From positions 1-64,000 of the forward strand of contig JAZNGW010000018.1 in the NCBI GenBank assembly GCA_045576655.1: DNA of 64,000 bases. Direction: 5' to 3'. Each line of letters opens with the position of its first letter. Within the stretch, counting starts at the first letter, position 1. The stretch comes from RGIG8745 sp045576655 (GTDB lineage Bacteria; Bacteroidota; Bacteroidia; Bacteroidales; Bacteroidaceae). Both the position numbers and the translations under genes were made by a program. The notes under the pieces were generated by a model. It was not told the origin of the DNA, did not search any database, and saw only the letters and a list, made by a program, of their open reading frames with translations. This document shows, piece after piece, positions 63,401-64,000 of this stretch.

Positions 63401-63569
63401 AAACGGACAACTTACGGCGCAGACCATGGTATGGATGGAGGGAATGGCAGCATGGGGACCAGCTGGACAGGTGCCAACACTGCAACCACTGTTTGCTCCA
63501 GCAGCACCGCCAATGCCGCCAGCAACACCAGGCATGCCACCAATGCCACCGATGCCACCGACAATGTAA
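60459..63569 (+). CDS. Prokaryotic tubulin-like GTPase with C-terminal GYF-like domain
   Basis: This gene encodes 1036 residues. The N-terminal nucleotide loop is ILVGLGGTGGKILRAF (GGTGG at 17-21) and the tubulin/FtsZ signature GLCGGTGSGS lies at 170-179. The 300-residue head fits the Tubulin_2 family. A long helical middle (about 400-890) follows. A Pro/Thr/Gly-rich linker of about 920-955 precedes a GYF_2-like module of about 50 residues (YMAAGGQNYGPYNWDVCKQL, WMEGMAAWGPAGQVP), and a Met/Pro-rich end closes the protein. GYF-like modules usually bind proline-rich peptides. Not FtsZ: length, domains and context differ. Filament formation is untested inference. Confidence 0.85.
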   Translation: MATKSFCSGNHILVGLGGTGGKILRAFKMRMFEEFPTAEERKNLAVSLLYVDSTDEMMPKDGRPRPDFRVMGQDASFTNNEFFNIKDVDVEHILDHIGNYPSVKGIVNNVGAVKSAIGSLGQAAGQKRRAGRLLFAANAVGYNNSLRNAYARCEAISGNGDELYIYIFAGLCGGTGSGSIIDVIVQTRKAYPNANISVYAMMPEMHLPAANMDQGRYYQNGYAAMNELNALQAGRFFPQDVTDNCEARFYTDAIKGVANGLTIYSNVNENGLTVNSFTELPKIVSDYIFARIFFVNCGDMKLRPIKDAFTYENMDDFALEYDEGANAGADGKVPVARTKKINSFGIKRVMYPELRILKHITYTVGESVLYQFKYNNWRENQGFVNEERNKDYRKDYLNSDNLSNWMLDDLHLTQELKVLESDADYPRFADYWHDKAIAYAEEAKKASCPLNELDNIMNEFYISHFREEGVEAFYAGKEKAIPEIAKEIRHKIESELFEKWKLGDVSIVELQKVSKLLLERMSEIRTEMEAKSKTAKEDYEAYDQDRSDNVAEWSRLGILQRMVGVGARRYADHQGILTDYYTAKTMLTAWEFAKKLAAKVFVEIGKMDADILSFGQKINLALEETEKLVAAQRKVNKGLEDYKSAIIEVSEDEAMVEFEVDLKTDKTDMPNIARQLREAILPQEDFINFGRLANEIDIDDIKDAFDIKLSDIVKSKHDSKADSDNKVLGLNILTQLQQKLKTDEDIKEFAYKIVSQSGVFLKLNNDQIQLHLRNNEGNLSPTNSASINKKAILVSIPSPDKNEGLKKFADKLEAAFQSNIKQGNARVDIIIDRESQRTDELSVMTVSYCYPMRAIDWMSTYKTRYEKFLNTGNPNTDASNAILLHSEGDGKNLPSLFALTDEEIQKRLEAEKSTVAPTTPTAGPTPVTGGASTPPSMPPINPGPGMPPPPPIATPNISLYMAAGGQNYGPYNWDVCKQLVQNGQLTAQTMVWMEGMAAWGPAGQVPTLQPLFAPAAPPMPPATPGMPPMPPMPPTM

Positions 63570-63618
63570 AAACAACTTTAATAACAACTAATAGACTAAT
63601 AATAAACAACAGACCTAT

Positions 63619-64000
63619 ATGGCAACATCTAACAGAAACGAAAGAGTACGTTTCAGATATGGTATATGCTTGAACGACAAGGATTGTTCAAAGTGCAAAG
63701 CAAAAGAAGTTCAACAAATCACAGCCCGCAAGGAATTTGTTTGTGAAGAATGCGGAAAGCCGCTGCGCGAATGCCCTCCTCCTCGTTCATTTTGGGACAA
63801 GTACGGAAAGCTCATCATTGCAGCAGCCGTAGTTGTAATAGCAGTAATAGCTGTAGTTTGTGTCATGTTCATACCAGGCGGCAAGGATGAACCGCAAGTT
63901 GAAGCAGACACGACACAGGTAGACTCAGTTAAAGTTGATACAACTAAGGTAGACACAGTCAAAACCGAACCGGTCGTTGAAAAACCAGCAACAGAACCAG
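63619..64000 (+). CDS. Zinc-ribbon single-pass membrane protein, N-terminal part (cut by window end)
   Basis: About 127 residues are visible; the gene continues past the window. The N-terminus (RFRYGICLNDKDCSKCKAKE, FVCEECGKPLRECPPP) has cysteines at 17, 23, 26, 43, 46 and 53, giving a CxxC...CxxC zinc ribbon. One helix follows (KLIIAAAVVVIAVIAVVCVMFI), then a repeat of TTQVDSVKVDTTKVDTV type heading for the cell surface or periplasm. It lies 50 bp after the tubulin-like gene. The Pro-containing cytoplasmic CPPPRSFW next to the membrane could be a ligand for the GYF-like domain, which is speculation. Confidence 0.75.
   Translation, partial: MATSNRNERVRFRYGICLNDKDCSKCKAKEVQQITARKEFVCEECGKPLRECPPPRSFWDKYGKLIIAAAVVVIAVIAVVCVMFIPGGKDEPQVEADTTQVDSVKVDTTKVDTVKTEPVVEKPATEP

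Noticed and set aside
63195..63591. His/Trp/Cys-rich overlapping ORFs at the end of the tubulin-like gene
   Set aside because: These are alternative frames of the Pro/Met/Gly-rich C-terminal coding sequence.

Overview
This window looks like chromosomal DNA of a Bacteroidales bacterium, most likely Prevotellaceae-like. The evidence is repeated TAnnTTTG promoter boxes instead of sigma70 -10 boxes, A-rich leaders without strong Shine-Dalgarno sites, many SPII lipoproteins, a PL11 pectin lyase ending in a type IX-secretion-like tail, and families typical of the phylum (DUF6057, DUF3316, DUF4292, WG-repeat, MG2-domain and S41 lipoproteins). No tRNA, rRNA, CRISPR array, prophage or intact insertion sequence was seen. 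Genus cannot be settled from the sequence alone.

Layout. 1-3655: end of a TPR protein, a small lipoprotein and a large MG2-domain surface protein. 4017-9848: a three-gene unit (DUF6057 membrane protein, PD40 propeller lipoprotein with a heme c motif, DPP4-like S9 peptidase) closed by a strong terminator. 10272-13375: MATE exporter, cytidylate-kinase-like protein, histidine phosphatase and a small TonB-C protein. 13478-26265: a tripartite efflux locus (HlyD adaptor, one ABC ATPase, four permeases formed by duplication of a two-gene module, TolC-like channel), followed by a sigma54-type response regulator and a histidine kinase. A textbook -24/-12 promoter with two upstream dyads sits in front of it, so the two-component pair probably drives the transporter. 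26335-32701: a divergent GH95 glycosidase and PL11 rhamnogalacturonan lyase with gene debris between them. 32996-41321: topoisomerase IV subunit A, a RelE/ParE-type toxin-antitoxin pair, DUF3316, S41 peptidase, Sel1-repeat and WG-repeat proteins. 41891-46232 (minus): potABCD polyamine uptake. 46512-48410: divergent dgt and dut, two nucleotide-pool enzymes. 48415-54619: TPR protein, DUF4292 lipoprotein, EnvC-like factor, PBP4 and a PH-domain protein. 54746-59176: nadB and an M16 peptidase. 59524-64000: a small ORF, a three-helix membrane protein, a prokaryotic tubulin-like GTPase with a C-terminal GYF-like domain, and a zinc-ribbon membrane protein cut by the window edge.

The least explained material is between genes. 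(1) Five arrays of four or five short dyads are spaced exactly 21 bp (odd-centred dyads) or exactly 22 bp (even-centred dyads) centre to centre, with unrelated core sequences in different arrays. (2) At least ten gaps carry degenerate tandem arrays of about 9-bp words, a different word in different gaps. (3) C/G-rich REP-like hairpin elements occur between genes and also inside reading frames: in the linker of the sigma54 activator and at the start codons of two permeases and the TolC-like gene. The tubulin-like operon at the right edge is the best candidate for a poorly described protein system.
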